Positions 44,990-53,692 of a stretch of DNA of 64,000 nt are shown here, one piece after another. The translations under genes and the position numbers were made by a program. Source of the DNA: Pyrinomonadaceae bacterium (GTDB taxonomy: Bacteria > Acidobacteriota > Blastocatellia > Pyrinomonadales > Pyrinomonadaceae); contig JAIBCA010000001.1 in the NCBI GenBank assembly GCA_019694345.1, forward strand, positions 31,069 through 95,068, read 5' to 3'. Positions within the stretch are counted from its first letter, which is position 1. Each line of letters begins with the position of its first letter. A model generated the notes under the pieces. That model ran no database searches and was not told the origin of the DNA. It saw only the letters and a list, made by a program, of their open reading frames with translations.

Positions 44990-45647
44990 AGCAATAGTCT
45001 TGGTTTCGGGAGGTATGGACAGCTGCGTAACGGCGGCTATTGCTGCGCGCGAGAATGATGAACTGGCGTTCCTGCATATCTCATATGGCCAACTAACAGA
45101 AACACGCGAACGGCAAGCGTTCAACGATTTAGCCGACCACTTTGGCGTAACCGAACGCCTCGATGTCTCGATCGAGTACCTCGCCAAGATCGGTGGCTCT
45201 TCGCTGACCGATCGCGATATCGCTGTCACTGAGGCAGACCTTGAGTCGACCGAGGTCCCGACGAGTTACGTGCCGTTTCGAAACGCCAACATGTTGTCGA
45301 TCGCTACGAGCTGGGCTGAGGTAATTGGGGCGACGGCGATCTACATCGGGGCCGTGGCTGAGGACTCGAGCGGTTATCCTGATTGCCGGCCTGAGTTTTA
45401 CGCGGCGTTTCAGCAGACGATACATACGGGGACAAAGCCCGATACGCATATTGAGATCAGAACGCCGATCATCAGTCTTTCAAAGGCCGAAATAGTAAAA
45501 CGGGGCATCGAACTCGACGCCCCGCTCGCGTTGACCTGGTCGTGTTACCGAGGCGAAGACCTCGCCTGCGGCACCTGCGACTCTTGCTGCTTGCGCCTTC
45601 GGGGCTTTGCCCGTGCAGGCGTCACCGACCCGATCGAATATCTCTGA
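44979..45647 (+). CDS. queC: 7-cyano-7-deazaguanine synthase
   Basis: 222 residues. The PP-loop is VLVSGGMDSC (residues 7-16). The central TSYVPFRNANMLSIATSWAEVIGATAIYIGAVAEDSSGYPDCRPEFYAAFQ is diagnostic of QueC, and the C-terminal zinc-binding cysteines are in SCYRGEDLACGTCDSCCLR. It converts the QueE product to preQ0 with ATP and ammonia. Its ATG overlaps the queE stop region by 11 bp, so translational coupling is expected. It converges with the next gene, with 9 bp between. Confidence 0.95.
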   Translation: MGSRAIVLVSGGMDSCVTAAIAARENDELAFLHISYGQLTETRERQAFNDLADHFGVTERLDVSIEYLAKIGGSSLTDRDIAVTEADLESTEVPTSYVPFRNANMLSIATSWAEVIGATAIYIGAVAEDSSGYPDCRPEFYAAFQQTIHTGTKPDTHIEIRTPIISLSKAEIVKRGIELDAPLALTWSCYRGEDLACGTCDSCCLRLRGFARAGVTDPIEYL

Positions 45648-45656
45648 ACCGGCAAT

Positions 45657-46325
45657 TCAGTCGGCGTTGCTATCGGCCGTGCTTTTAAGTTCAATCTTCT
45701 TCGCTTCAAGTACGGCGATCCGATCTCTGAGCTTTGCGATCTCGGCGTCGATCTTTGCTGCATTTGTTTCGCCGGTGCTCAATTTGTGAAATACCGGCGT
45801 GACGACCGTTATCGAGGCGATAATGATCGACAATACGCCTATCGTCCTCGTAACGATGTCACTGTCCCCGTCGGGCTGAAACCACAATAACCAGAGCAAA
45901 ATACCGTCGAGCACTATGGACGCGGCGAAAGCAAGATTCCTCGACCAAATGAACTTCCGGTCGAGATCGGCGAGTGAAATGAGGCTCAACAGCCCGCAAG
46001 TAGCCGCCAGCATCGTCGCGGTGACAGTTGATTTAGCGTAGATGTCGCCCGTCCGCTCGTGAAACCAGATCACACCGATCACCATTATCCCGGCCACGAT
46101 CGATAGAGCGATCCCGCTAAATGGCAAATTCCGCGCACCCTTGGCCTCATAATAAGCCCCGCAGGCCAACCCGAGGATACTCGTGCATGTGATCGTAAAG
46201 GTGGTCGCCAGTACCTTTGACTCAAACTCGCCGAATTCGCCAAAAAGAAGTACTCCGATGCCAAGCAAAGCACAAGTTGCGACCGACGCGATCAAAATAT
46301 AGAGAAAGAGTTTTCGAAGATCCAT
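45657..46325 (-). CDS. six-helix membrane protein with C-terminal coiled coil
   Basis: 222 residues from the ATG at 46325, which has a GGAGG site; the long upstream extension of the frame runs into the M16 gene and is not used. Six hydrophobic helices (about 7-30, 36-60, 71-88, 98-118, 130-150, 160-180) are followed by a charged coiled coil (AAKIDAEIAKLRDRIAVLEAKKIELK). No family recognised. The coiled coil suggests oligomerisation or a protein partner. It lies 43 bp downstream of the M16 peptidase gene. Confidence 0.65.
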   Translation of the reverse strand: MDLRKLFLYILIASVATCALLGIGVLLFGEFGEFESKVLATTFTITCTSILGLACGAYYEAKGARNLPFSGIALSIVAGIMVIGVIWFHERTGDIYAKSTVTATMLAATCGLLSLISLADLDRKFIWSRNLAFAASIVLDGILLWLLWFQPDGDSDIVTRTIGVLSIIIASITVVTPVFHKLSTGETNAAKIDAEIAKLRDRIAVLEAKKIELKSTADSNAD

Positions 46326-46368
46326 TTTTACCTCCAACGCTTTCAAGTCAAATATACGTCCGGTGTTC

Positions 46369-47682
46369 CTAAATAGCCAAGCGTTCGCGGGTGATCGAAA
46401 GGCCGGCAAGGTCGCCGAGAGCGGCAAAAGCGACCTGATCGGTCGTAAATGATGAGGCAACGAGTGCATCGATGTCGTCCGGGGTAACGGCGTTGATCTT
46501 TGCGATTGCCTCGTCCACTGAGATCTGACGGCCATGGAGCATCTCCGACTGCGCAAGTGTCGCGGCCCGAGCTGCTGAATCTTCCAGACCAAGCAGTATT
46601 GATGAGACGGTCTGCTGTTTCGCGAGGTTCAATTCGTCGTCAGTAACGCCGTTTTTGACAACATTGCGCATCTCGGTGATCGACAGGTCGACGACCTCGC
46701 CAACCTGGCCGGGCGACGTTCCGGCAAATGTCGAGAACATGCCGCAATCCAGATACATTACGGCCGACGCACCAACACTGTATGCGAGCCCGCGTTCCTC
46801 GCGGATCTTCTGCCACAAGCGGCTCGACGTGCCGCCGCCAATGATATTGGCGAGCAGATCGGCCGCATACCGGCGTTCGTCGCGTGCCGAAACCAGTGGA
46901 GTGGCAATTATCAGATGAACCTGTTCAAGATTGGCGTTTTGCCGCAAGAGGATCGGAGCGGCCGACGGCGGCGGCAATGTTTCAGCATTTCGGGCGGATA
47001 CCGCCGGTGAGGAACCAAATGACGCCGCGGCGAGATCTACTAACCGGTCATGCTCGAGGTTGCCGGCCGCTGCAATAATTAGATTCGAAGCGGCAAATAC
47101 AGTTTCGTGATAATTGCGAGTTCTTTCACGATCGAAACTCCTAACCGTCTCGGGAGTGCCGGCGATCGACGCGCCCAATGGGTGGCCCGGGAAGTATGCT
47201 TCGCTGAAGATCTCACCCAAAAATTCCTCCGGCGAATCCTCGACCATTTTCATCTCTTCGATGATCACCCGCTGTTCGCTCTCGAGATCGGAAGCGTCAA
47301 ATTTGGGTGACGTCAGCATGTCGGCTATCAGATCAAAGGCCATCGGCAATTGATCGTCGATGACCTTGATCGCAAAGCCAGTCTCCTCGTGCGTAGTAAA
47401 AGCATCAAGGTTGCCGCCGAGACGGTCCTGCTCGATGGCGATATCGAGCGCTGAGCGTTTTTGCGTTCCCTTAAAGACCGTGTGCTCGATGAAGTGCGAA
47501 ATGCCGTTAAGTTCAGCCGGTTCATGCCGCGACCCGACGCGGTAAAAAAAGCCCAATGTAGCCGACCGCACCCCGGGCATTCGGTCGGTGAGTATTGTCA
47601 GGCCATTATCGAGGCGTGTTTGTTGTATATGCAGGTCAGAACCACCTGCGTAAGCGGGTGGGTTCCTCATATGTTGCTCCAT
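46369..47682 (-). CDS. M16 zinc peptidase whose N-terminus is encoded by a REP-like repeat
   Basis: 437 residues, the length of single-unit processing-protease-like M16 enzymes. The inverted zinc motif is HFIEH (63-67), with downstream GGNLDAFTTHEETGFAIKV containing further conserved acidic residues. The C-terminal half has the R/Y-containing LWQKIREERGLAYSVGA. The normal family start is LDNGLTILTDRMPGVRSATLGF (residue 24 on); the 20 residues before it (HMRNPPAYAGGSDLHIQQ) derive largely from a 35-bp REP copy at 47633-47667. ATGs at 47682 and 47670 lie upstream of the repeat and no ATG lies between repeat and domain. Confidence 0.9.
   Translation of the reverse strand: MEQHMRNPPAYAGGSDLHIQQTRLDNGLTILTDRMPGVRSATLGFFYRVGSRHEPAELNGISHFIEHTVFKGTQKRSALDIAIEQDRLGGNLDAFTTHEETGFAIKVIDDQLPMAFDLIADMLTSPKFDASDLESEQRVIIEEMKMVEDSPEEFLGEIFSEAYFPGHPLGASIAGTPETVRSFDRERTRNYHETVFAASNLIIAAAGNLEHDRLVDLAAASFGSSPAVSARNAETLPPPSAAPILLRQNANLEQVHLIIATPLVSARDERRYAADLLANIIGGGTSSRLWQKIREERGLAYSVGASAVMYLDCGMFSTFAGTSPGQVGEVVDLSITEMRNVVKNGVTDDELNLAKQQTVSSILLGLEDSAARAATLAQSEMLHGRQISVDEAIAKINAVTPDDIDALVASSFTTDQVAFAALGDLAGLSITRERLAI
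47633..47667 (+). repeat. REP-like palindrome, left copy flanking the RAYT gene
   Basis: A 35-bp element whose inverted copy lies at 48211-48245 with only two mismatches. The two arms AACCACC and GGTGGGTT form an imperfect stem with a bulge and a short loop, the usual look of a REP. It lies inside the first codons of the M16 peptidase gene. Confidence 0.8.
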
Positions 47683-47723
47683 TTGTCAAAATCATCAAGA
47701 TCACATCCTTGGCCGTTCGCCAC

Positions 47724-48197
47724 TTAGTCGCAAGCATTTGCCACCGAGATCTCGTTCCATAGCCATCGTTCGCTTCCTTTATCTACCCAAGGTGTTTTTG
47801 TGTCGGAATAACATCCGCTTTTTCTCATATTTCGAGTTGCATACGATTTGAACGCGTTCAATGCTCGGTCAGGTTTCAAACCGGGAGTGACAACAACTGT
47901 ATGAAAGTGATTTGTCCTCACGTTGATCGCCAATAGCCGCCAATTACGATGCTGACAAACCTCGCGGATCGCATTTTCAACTGACTTTCGACGTGCACCA
48001 TCAAGATAAACTTGCTCTCTCGACATTATAGATCGGTTATATTCTCGTCGATGATCCCGTTGCGGAATGCGCTTTGTGCCATATTCGTTCATAAATCGAT
48101 CAACCGAACCGCGTTCGTCGCCATGAAGCCAGGTTCCGTATGTACGTACTGTTATAAGATATGCGAGCGGAGTGTCGGTGTCATTCCATTGGGTCAT
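47724..48197 (-). CDS. REP-associated tyrosine transposase (RAYT, IS200-like Y1 family)
   Basis: 157 residues. The family opening is YLITVRTYGTWLHGDERGSVDR. The HUH metal motif is NHFHTVVV (His97, His99), and the catalytic tyrosine is probably Y119 in AFKSYATRNMRK. A C-terminal WLWNEISVANAC fits the family end. RAYTs are domesticated single-strand transposases that recognise and spread REP palindromes. It is flanked at 57 bp and 13 bp by inverted REP copies, so gene and repeats form a single unit between the M16 and M14 peptidase genes. Confidence 0.9.
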   Translation of the reverse strand: MTQWNDTDTPLAYLITVRTYGTWLHGDERGSVDRFMNEYGTKRIPQRDHRREYNRSIMSREQVYLDGARRKSVENAIREVCQHRNWRLLAINVRTNHFHTVVVTPGLKPDRALNAFKSYATRNMRKSGCYSDTKTPWVDKGSERWLWNEISVANACD

Positions 48198-48210
48198 AGT
48201 TACGGTTCTT

Positions 48211-48245
48211 AAGAACCCACCCGCTGACGCAGGTGGTTCTGACCT
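48211..48245 (-). repeat. REP-like palindrome, right copy flanking the RAYT gene
   Basis: The reverse complement differs from the left copy (47633-47667) at two of 35 positions. Its end coincides with the stop codon of the M14 peptidase gene: TAG at 48246-48244 uses the first two bases of the repeat. Confidence 0.8.
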
Positions 48246-50649
48246 ATTGAGATATCGCGTTGAACAGCAGTGGGAATGTCGCCAAACTCTGCCCGCGATA
48301 CTGCGGCCTAAAGCCGAAAAGGATGATCTTGCCTTTGCCGATCTTTACCTCGACAAGTGCCGCCTTACCTGCGATCTTGTCGCTTCCGAGTGCCCAGCCG
48401 GAGAGGAGAATTTGCTTCGGGTCTGCTGGGTATTTGGCGATGACGGTCACGCTTGGAGTCCCGCCTTCAGGCGGCTTCTTATCCGCAGATGGCCGGCTAA
48501 AGCCGGTACTCCAAGCGCTTGGATCAACCTCGAACGCCGGGCCGTTCTCGAACCATGCGATCGACTGCTGCGGCATTCCTTTGGCGATCGGCGAGGTCAG
48601 GTCGAGTTCTGTGCGGAGGATCGAGCCGGGGATGTAGAAATCTTTTCTCGCGAGGCCCGCCGTTACGTCTTTGATCGGCAAATTAAACTCGCGGATCGCA
48701 AAGTTTGACGAGCGGTTCATAAAGACGAGCGTGCCGCCCGCCTCGACAAATTTCTTTAGATTCTCAACGCCCTCCTTCCCAACGCCGCCCGTGTACTCAT
48801 CCGGCATTGTGCCTTTTGCGTAGCCGTTGAGGATCTGCAGAGGTGACTGGTCCGGGAAGATAATGACATTGACCGAATTCGAAAGATAATTTTGGTTCAG
48901 TTGATCGTTTCTGATCGAATCGTGCCGAACGCTGCAGTACCGAGCCCTATTCGGCAACATATGCTCATATTTTTCTACGGCCCACCTGCTCCAGCCTTCG
49001 TCCATTGATGGAACATGAGACTTGTAGATTCGGTAATCAAGTGTTCCGTAGCAACGAGAACTGCCGCCGCCGCTACCAAAACCCCATCCACCTTTATAAG
49101 TCTCAAATTCTTGAAATATCGGTATCACCTTTACATCCATCAAAAGCGACAAAGTGTGGCCCGTCACATCGTAAGGCGCGATAGGGTGCCCATTCTCGTC
49201 CAGCAAATTAGGATATTTCTGACTTTCAAGCAGCCCTTTGGCCAATGCAAAATAAGGTTGCGCCGCTCGGATGACGCGGGTGCCTTCCTTTATCGTTGTT
49301 TCCCCAATGGAAGATCCCTTCGCAGCCTCGATTTCAATTCCGCCCCGTTCGAGGATTTTCACAATCTCTTGTCCGTTCCAAGATGGCACCAAAGCAAGCC
49401 CGAATAATTCCCCATCTTTCCTCGGACGTACAGCTTCTTTCCCGATCTCATAAAACCGCGACAACCACTTTTCCCGATTATTCGCCGCGTGGTTTAGCAG
49501 GCTGAATGCCGCTCCGGTCATGTAGTCGGTGATGTTTCGCAGCTTCCACTCACCGCCTTTCCAGATGGGGCCAAAGTTCGCGGATTCTTTTTTCGCATCG
49601 TAGCCTTCGCTGCCGCGTAGCTGGTCAAACGAAACGTTGATCGGCGTGGCGAGCCGTGCGGATGCGGTTTCGGACAGGATACGGACGCCCCCGTGATAGT
49701 GCGAATAAGCTCGTGCGGGCGTCCAGGCGTCGTAGGTCGAGTTTGTGGTGATGCCTTGAAAGCCTTGTTTCCGAAGGTCGGCGGCCATCGCGTTGCCGAG
49801 CTCGGTATAGCCCTCGACGATCTGCTTCGGCACGTTTGGTTCGACCGGCGGCATGTACGGCGGCAGGAAGAGCCTCGATCCAAAAGCCCCTTGTTGATGA
49901 ATGTCATGGACGATTTGCGGGTGCCAGACGTTGTGGATCTTATCGACCGTCAGCTGCGTCTCGACCTGCGTAAAGGCGTACCAGTCGCGGTTGTTATCGT
50001 GACCGACGTACTTGTGGTAAAGCTCGGGCGGCTCGGTGCCCTCATACGGAGTGCCAAGCGTTTTGTCGTACCAATTCTTCACGATATCAACGCCGTCGGG
50101 GTTAAGGCTCGGGACCATCAGGATGATCGTGTTGTCGAGGATTTTCTTGATCTCAGGTTCGGTGCTCGATGCCAGGCGATAAGCGATCAGCATCGAAGAC
50201 AGCGTCGAGCCGACCTCCGTTGAGTGCACACCGCAAGTGATGAGGACGATCGTCTTCCCCTCTTTTATCAACGCCTTCGCCGCAGCGTCGCTGCTCTTTA
50301 TCGTTCGCGGATCGGCGAGCTTTGCATTGATTTCCTCGTACTTCTTGATCCTCTTCAGATTCTCCGGCGAGCTGATCGTCGCGTACACAAACGGCGCTCC
50401 CATCGTCGTCTTTCCGATCTCTTCGAATTTTACGCGATCACTCGCGACATCAAGTCTCTTGAAATAATCGACGATCGACGCCCAACTAGCGAGTTTACGA
50501 TCGTCGCCCGGCGTAAAGCCGAGGGTGTCCTTTGGCATCGGCACTTGCGCGGCCGCTGTCGCGCCAAGTGAAACAGAAGTAATTAAGATCAAAACAGCGG
50601 CGTGATGCAAAGCACGCCTTAAGACGATCAGGTTGCATTGGTTTTTCAT
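48244..50649 (-). CDS. secreted M14-family zinc carboxypeptidase
   Basis: 801 residues. A signal peptide (about 1-33, AAVLILITSVSLGATAAAQ) precedes an M14 catalytic domain: ITCGVHSTEVGS gives the His and Glu zinc ligands, VPSLNPDGVDIV and GHDNNRDWYAF carry the substrate-binding Asn-Arg, IVHDIHQQG has the third His, and RILSETASA may supply the catalytic Glu. The large C-terminal part (about 420-801) resembles a glutamine-amidotransferase-like domain fused to such peptidases. An insertion derived from a palindromic repeat pair is read through in frame at about residues 712-733. The stop codon abuts a REP copy. Confidence 0.9.
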   Translation of the reverse strand: MKNQCNLIVLRRALHHAAVLILITSVSLGATAAAQVPMPKDTLGFTPGDDRKLASWASIVDYFKRLDVASDRVKFEEIGKTTMGAPFVYATISSPENLKRIKKYEEINAKLADPRTIKSSDAAAKALIKEGKTIVLITCGVHSTEVGSTLSSMLIAYRLASSTEPEIKKILDNTIILMVPSLNPDGVDIVKNWYDKTLGTPYEGTEPPELYHKYVGHDNNRDWYAFTQVETQLTVDKIHNVWHPQIVHDIHQQGAFGSRLFLPPYMPPVEPNVPKQIVEGYTELGNAMAADLRKQGFQGITTNSTYDAWTPARAYSHYHGGVRILSETASARLATPINVSFDQLRGSEGYDAKKESANFGPIWKGGEWKLRNITDYMTGAAFSLLNHAANNREKWLSRFYEIGKEAVRPRKDGELFGLALVPSWNGQEIVKILERGGIEIEAAKGSSIGETTIKEGTRVIRAAQPYFALAKGLLESQKYPNLLDENGHPIAPYDVTGHTLSLLMDVKVIPIFQEFETYKGGWGFGSGGGSSRCYGTLDYRIYKSHVPSMDEGWSRWAVEKYEHMLPNRARYCSVRHDSIRNDQLNQNYLSNSVNVIIFPDQSPLQILNGYAKGTMPDEYTGGVGKEGVENLKKFVEAGGTLVFMNRSSNFAIREFNLPIKDVTAGLARKDFYIPGSILRTELDLTSPIAKGMPQQSIAWFENGPAFEVDPSAWSTGFSRPSADKKPPEGGTPSVTVIAKYPADPKQILLSGWALGSDKIAGKAALVEVKIGKGKIILFGFRPQYRGQSLATFPLLFNAISQ
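48452..48515. repeat. inverted pair of a second REP-like palindrome, in frame within the M14 gene
   Basis: Two 24-bp units, 48452-48475 and 48492-48515, are inverted copies with four differences. Each has its own short stem: CCGCCT/AGGCGG in one and CCGGCT/AGCCGG in the other, so one C-G pair is replaced by G-C. The differences thus preserve the hairpin. The pair encodes about 21 residues (WSTGFSRPSADKKPPEGG...) without breaking the reading frame. Confidence 0.8.
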
Positions 50650-50794
50650 ATGTCTGCGTCGAGCGGATCACCCCGACTAGTTTAGGTCATTTCAACGAGA
50701 TAAATAAACGGCTGCTGTGATAGCCGACACAATTTTACCGTAAGATCGGGTGTAGTATTAAAGTCATAAACTCGTGCTTCGTCGTTTGACAGTT

Positions 50795-53335
50795 ATGGAC
50801 GACCGCGAAAAATTGCCTCAGGGGTATTGGGAAATGACGGCCCCAAAGCTGTTCGAGGCTATCGGTTCGTCCGCCGCCGGGCTCTCGAGCCGCGAGGCTA
50901 AGGCGCGCCTGGCATCGATCGGTCCAAATTTGCTTGAGATCCGAAGGGATGAGACCGCTCTTCGGTTACTCATAAAACAATTTACAAGCCCACTGGTGCT
51001 GATCCTGATCTTTGCCGTTGCGGTGTCCGTTTTTGTTGGTGAATGGACAGATGCGGCCGTCATTTTTGCCATCGTCCTGGGCAGCGGCATCATCTCGTTC
51101 GTCCAGGAATATTCAGCCGGCAATGCGGTCGCCAAACTCCGAGCTCGTTTGCGTCACCGTGTCAACGCCTTTCGTGACGGCATCCAAAAGCAGATCGACG
51201 CCGAGAGTATTGTTCCGGGCGATGTCGTCATTCTATCGGCCGGAAGCCTGATCCCGGCGGATGGGGTTGTCATTGAGGCAAACGACTGCTTTGTAAATCA
51301 GGCCGTGCTCACCGGCGAGACCTTTCCGGTTGAGAAGGACGTTGAACCTGCAATGCACGACGCCACCATCGCCGAGCGGACGAACTGTGTATTTATGGGC
51401 ACGTCGGTTCGCAGCGGCTTTGCCAGAGTTCTGATTACGCAAACAGCCAGGATGACGGAATATGGCAAGATCGCAGACCAGCTCAGTCTGCGGCCGCCGG
51501 AGACAGAATTTCAACGCGGCATACGTAAGTTTGGCATGATGCTGAGCCGGATAATGATCATGCTCGTGCTGGTGGTGTTTGCCGTCAATGTTGTGATGGA
51601 ACGGCCTGCAGTCGAGGCCCTGCTCTTTGCGATCGCCCTCGCGGTCGGCATCTCACCAGAGCTGCTGCCGGCGATCATTACCATCAATTTGTCCAAAGGT
51701 GCACGGGAGATGGCACGCAGCGGCGTTATCGTTCGACGGCTCGATGCGATCGAAAATCTTGGCAGTATGGACATTCTCTGTACCGACAAGACGGGGACGT
51801 TGACTGAGGGCGTCGTCCGTCTCGACGCCGCCCTCGATACCTCTGGCAGCGGCTCGGATCGGGTGTATCGCCTTGCGTACCTTAACGCCCATTTTCAGTC
51901 CGGCATTCCAAATCCCCTCGACGAGGCGATCATTTCAGGCCGAGCCGTCGACATCAGCGGCACAAAAAAGCTCGGCGAGGTGCCCTATGATTTTACGCGC
52001 AAACGCCTGAGCGTGATGGTCGGCGATACCGGCGGCATTTCTAGCCTGATCACGAAAGGAGCTCTCGATAATGTGCTGGACGTGTGCACCGGCCTTCGCT
52101 CGGAAGAAGGTGTAATACCGCTGAGCCGCGAAATTCGGGTGAAGATAACCGCAAGATTTCAGGCATGGAGCGAGGACGGGTTCAGGGTACTCGGGGTTGC
52201 CGCCAGAGAAATGGGCAAATCGAATGAGGTTTCGCGTATGGATGAACGCGAAATGACGCTTGAGGGTTTTCTTCTCTTCCTTGATCCGCCGAAGAAGGAC
52301 GCCGGTGCGGCCATCCGGGCCCTCGCGGAACTCAAGGTCGGACTGAAGATCATCACCGGTGACAACCGATTTGTTGCACGGCACGTTGCCGACACGGTTG
52401 GGATGCCAGTCGAGGGAATGCTGACGGGGACCGAACTCGCCGGGCTCGGTGACGAGGCTCTTATGCACCGTGCGGTGCATACGACGCTGTTTGTTGAAGT
52501 TGATCCAAATCAGAAAGAGCGTATTATCCGCGCCTTGCAGAAGATGGGCCATGTCGTCGGTTATATGGGTGATGGTATCAACGACGCTCCGGCCCTGCAC
52601 GACGCCGATGTCGGGATCTCCGTCGAAGGGGCGGTTGACGTTGCCCGGGAAGCCGCAGATTTTGTTTTGCTCCGGTCAGGACTCGAGATCCTCGAAAGGG
52701 GGATCAAGGAGGGCCGTGTCACTTTTGCAAATTCGCTGAAATACATTTTTACGACCACGAGCGCTAATTTCGGAAATATGTTCAGTATGGCCGGGGCATC
52801 GCTCTTCCTGCCGTTCCTGCCGCTGCTGGCAAAACAGATCTTGTTAAACAATTTCCTTTCGGATATTCCGGCGATCGCGATAGCCGGTGACAACGTTGAT
52901 CCGGAATACATCGCTGCTCCCCACCGATGGGATGTGAAATTTATTCGCAATTTCATGGTCGTGTTCGGGTTCGTGAGCTCGGTCTTCGATTTTATTACGT
53001 TCGGCCTGCTGTTACTGGTCGTACGCGCGGCCGAGCCTGAATTCCAAACCGGCTGGTTCATAGAATCGCTGCTCACTGAACTGGTTGTTGCTCTGATCGT
53101 TCGCACCCGACGTCCGTTCTATAAAAGCACGCCGGGCCGGTGGCTCTGGATCACGACACTGGCCGTGTCTGTTCTCACCATCGCGATCCCGTATCTACCG
53201 TACGCGAACGTTATGGGCTTTGTGCCGCTTCCGGTTTGGGTGACCGGTTTGATCGTGGCCGTAACGCTTATGTACGCGATCGTTACCGAGGCAGCGAAAA
53301 AGGCCTTCTATGCGCGAATGGGTGACGCAGTGTAG
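50795..53335 (+). CDS. mgtA: magnesium-transporting type P-ATPase (MgtA/MgtB, P3B)
   Basis: 846 residues from the ATG at 50795; a GTG at 50774 is an alternative. It has the N-terminal cation-ATPase domain (GLSSREAKARLASIGPN), actuator motif TGETFPVEK, phosphorylation site CTDKTGTLTEG (D331), nucleotide-binding KGALDNVLD, and hinge GDGINDAPAL. The text LAYLNAHFQSGIPNPLDEAI after the phosphorylation site is typical of MgtA/MgtB Mg2+ importers rather than Ca2+ pumps. Ten membrane helices are expected. The 145-bp upstream gap, divergent from the M14 gene, has a small hairpin (50709-50726) but no Mg2+ riboswitch was recognised. Confidence 0.9.
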   Translation: MDDREKLPQGYWEMTAPKLFEAIGSSAAGLSSREAKARLASIGPNLLEIRRDETALRLLIKQFTSPLVLILIFAVAVSVFVGEWTDAAVIFAIVLGSGIISFVQEYSAGNAVAKLRARLRHRVNAFRDGIQKQIDAESIVPGDVVILSAGSLIPADGVVIEANDCFVNQAVLTGETFPVEKDVEPAMHDATIAERTNCVFMGTSVRSGFARVLITQTARMTEYGKIADQLSLRPPETEFQRGIRKFGMMLSRIMIMLVLVVFAVNVVMERPAVEALLFAIALAVGISPELLPAIITINLSKGAREMARSGVIVRRLDAIENLGSMDILCTDKTGTLTEGVVRLDAALDTSGSGSDRVYRLAYLNAHFQSGIPNPLDEAIISGRAVDISGTKKLGEVPYDFTRKRLSVMVGDTGGISSLITKGALDNVLDVCTGLRSEEGVIPLSREIRVKITARFQAWSEDGFRVLGVAAREMGKSNEVSRMDEREMTLEGFLLFLDPPKKDAGAAIRALAELKVGLKIITGDNRFVARHVADTVGMPVEGMLTGTELAGLGDEALMHRAVHTTLFVEVDPNQKERIIRALQKMGHVVGYMGDGINDAPALHDADVGISVEGAVDVAREAADFVLLRSGLEILERGIKEGRVTFANSLKYIFTTTSANFGNMFSMAGASLFLPFLPLLAKQILLNNFLSDIPAIAIAGDNVDPEYIAAPHRWDVKFIRNFMVVFGFVSSVFDFITFGLLLLVVRAAEPEFQTGWFIESLLTELVVALIVRTRRPFYKSTPGRWLWITTLAVSVLTIAIPYLPYANVMGFVPLPVWVTGLIVAVTLMYAIVTEAAKKAFYARMGDAV

Positions 53336-53500
53336 CGGCCTCAAAGGTAATTTGAATTGACCGGCGAGATGTCGGGGTACCCGGTGTCGAGCAGATTTTT
53401 TTGACCTTGACTGTAAATTTAACCCAAGTTCCAACCTTCTTCCCAAAACAGCCGCAATTGAGCGGTGTTAAAAAGTTCGATCTCATGGGGACAACCAGGG

Positions 53501-53692
53501 ATGAAAAATCGGTTTCTTGAGAAGTTCGAGCCGTATATGCATTTTTTGTCAACGCGTCGTGATCTGACGCCATTTCCGAGCATCATCGGCAAATTGCTCG
53601 ACACCATATTCGACGCGTCGTCGCCGTATCCGGTGCTCGAGACCGGCCTTGCGGCCTCCGCCTCGGTCACTGTCGCAGTGATCGCAGTAGAT
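53501..53692 (+). pseudogene. truncated 5' fragment of an OPT-family transporter gene
   Basis: The first 63 codons (MKNRFLEKFEPY ... ASASVTVAVIAV) align with the start of the intact OPT transporter at 54494, with 40 identities in 63, then the similarity stops. The open frame continues to 53869 through unrelated sequence that includes a GCAAAGACGCAGAAACGCAG-type low-complexity run (53707-53732). Many substitutions hit helix-forming residues (Gly to Asp twice), as expected without selection. It is a decayed partial duplicate, about 1 kb upstream of its parent. Confidence 0.75.

Noticed and set aside
44979..45647. A 7-deazaguanine DNA modification system built on queE/queC
   Set aside because: No dpd-type transferase, restriction gene or phage-like context is present; ordinary queuosine synthesis explains the pair.
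50650..50794. Mg2+ riboswitch (M-box) upstream of mgtA
   Set aside because: The gap is only 145 bp, shared with a divergent gene, and contains just a 5-bp hairpin; no M-box core was recognised.
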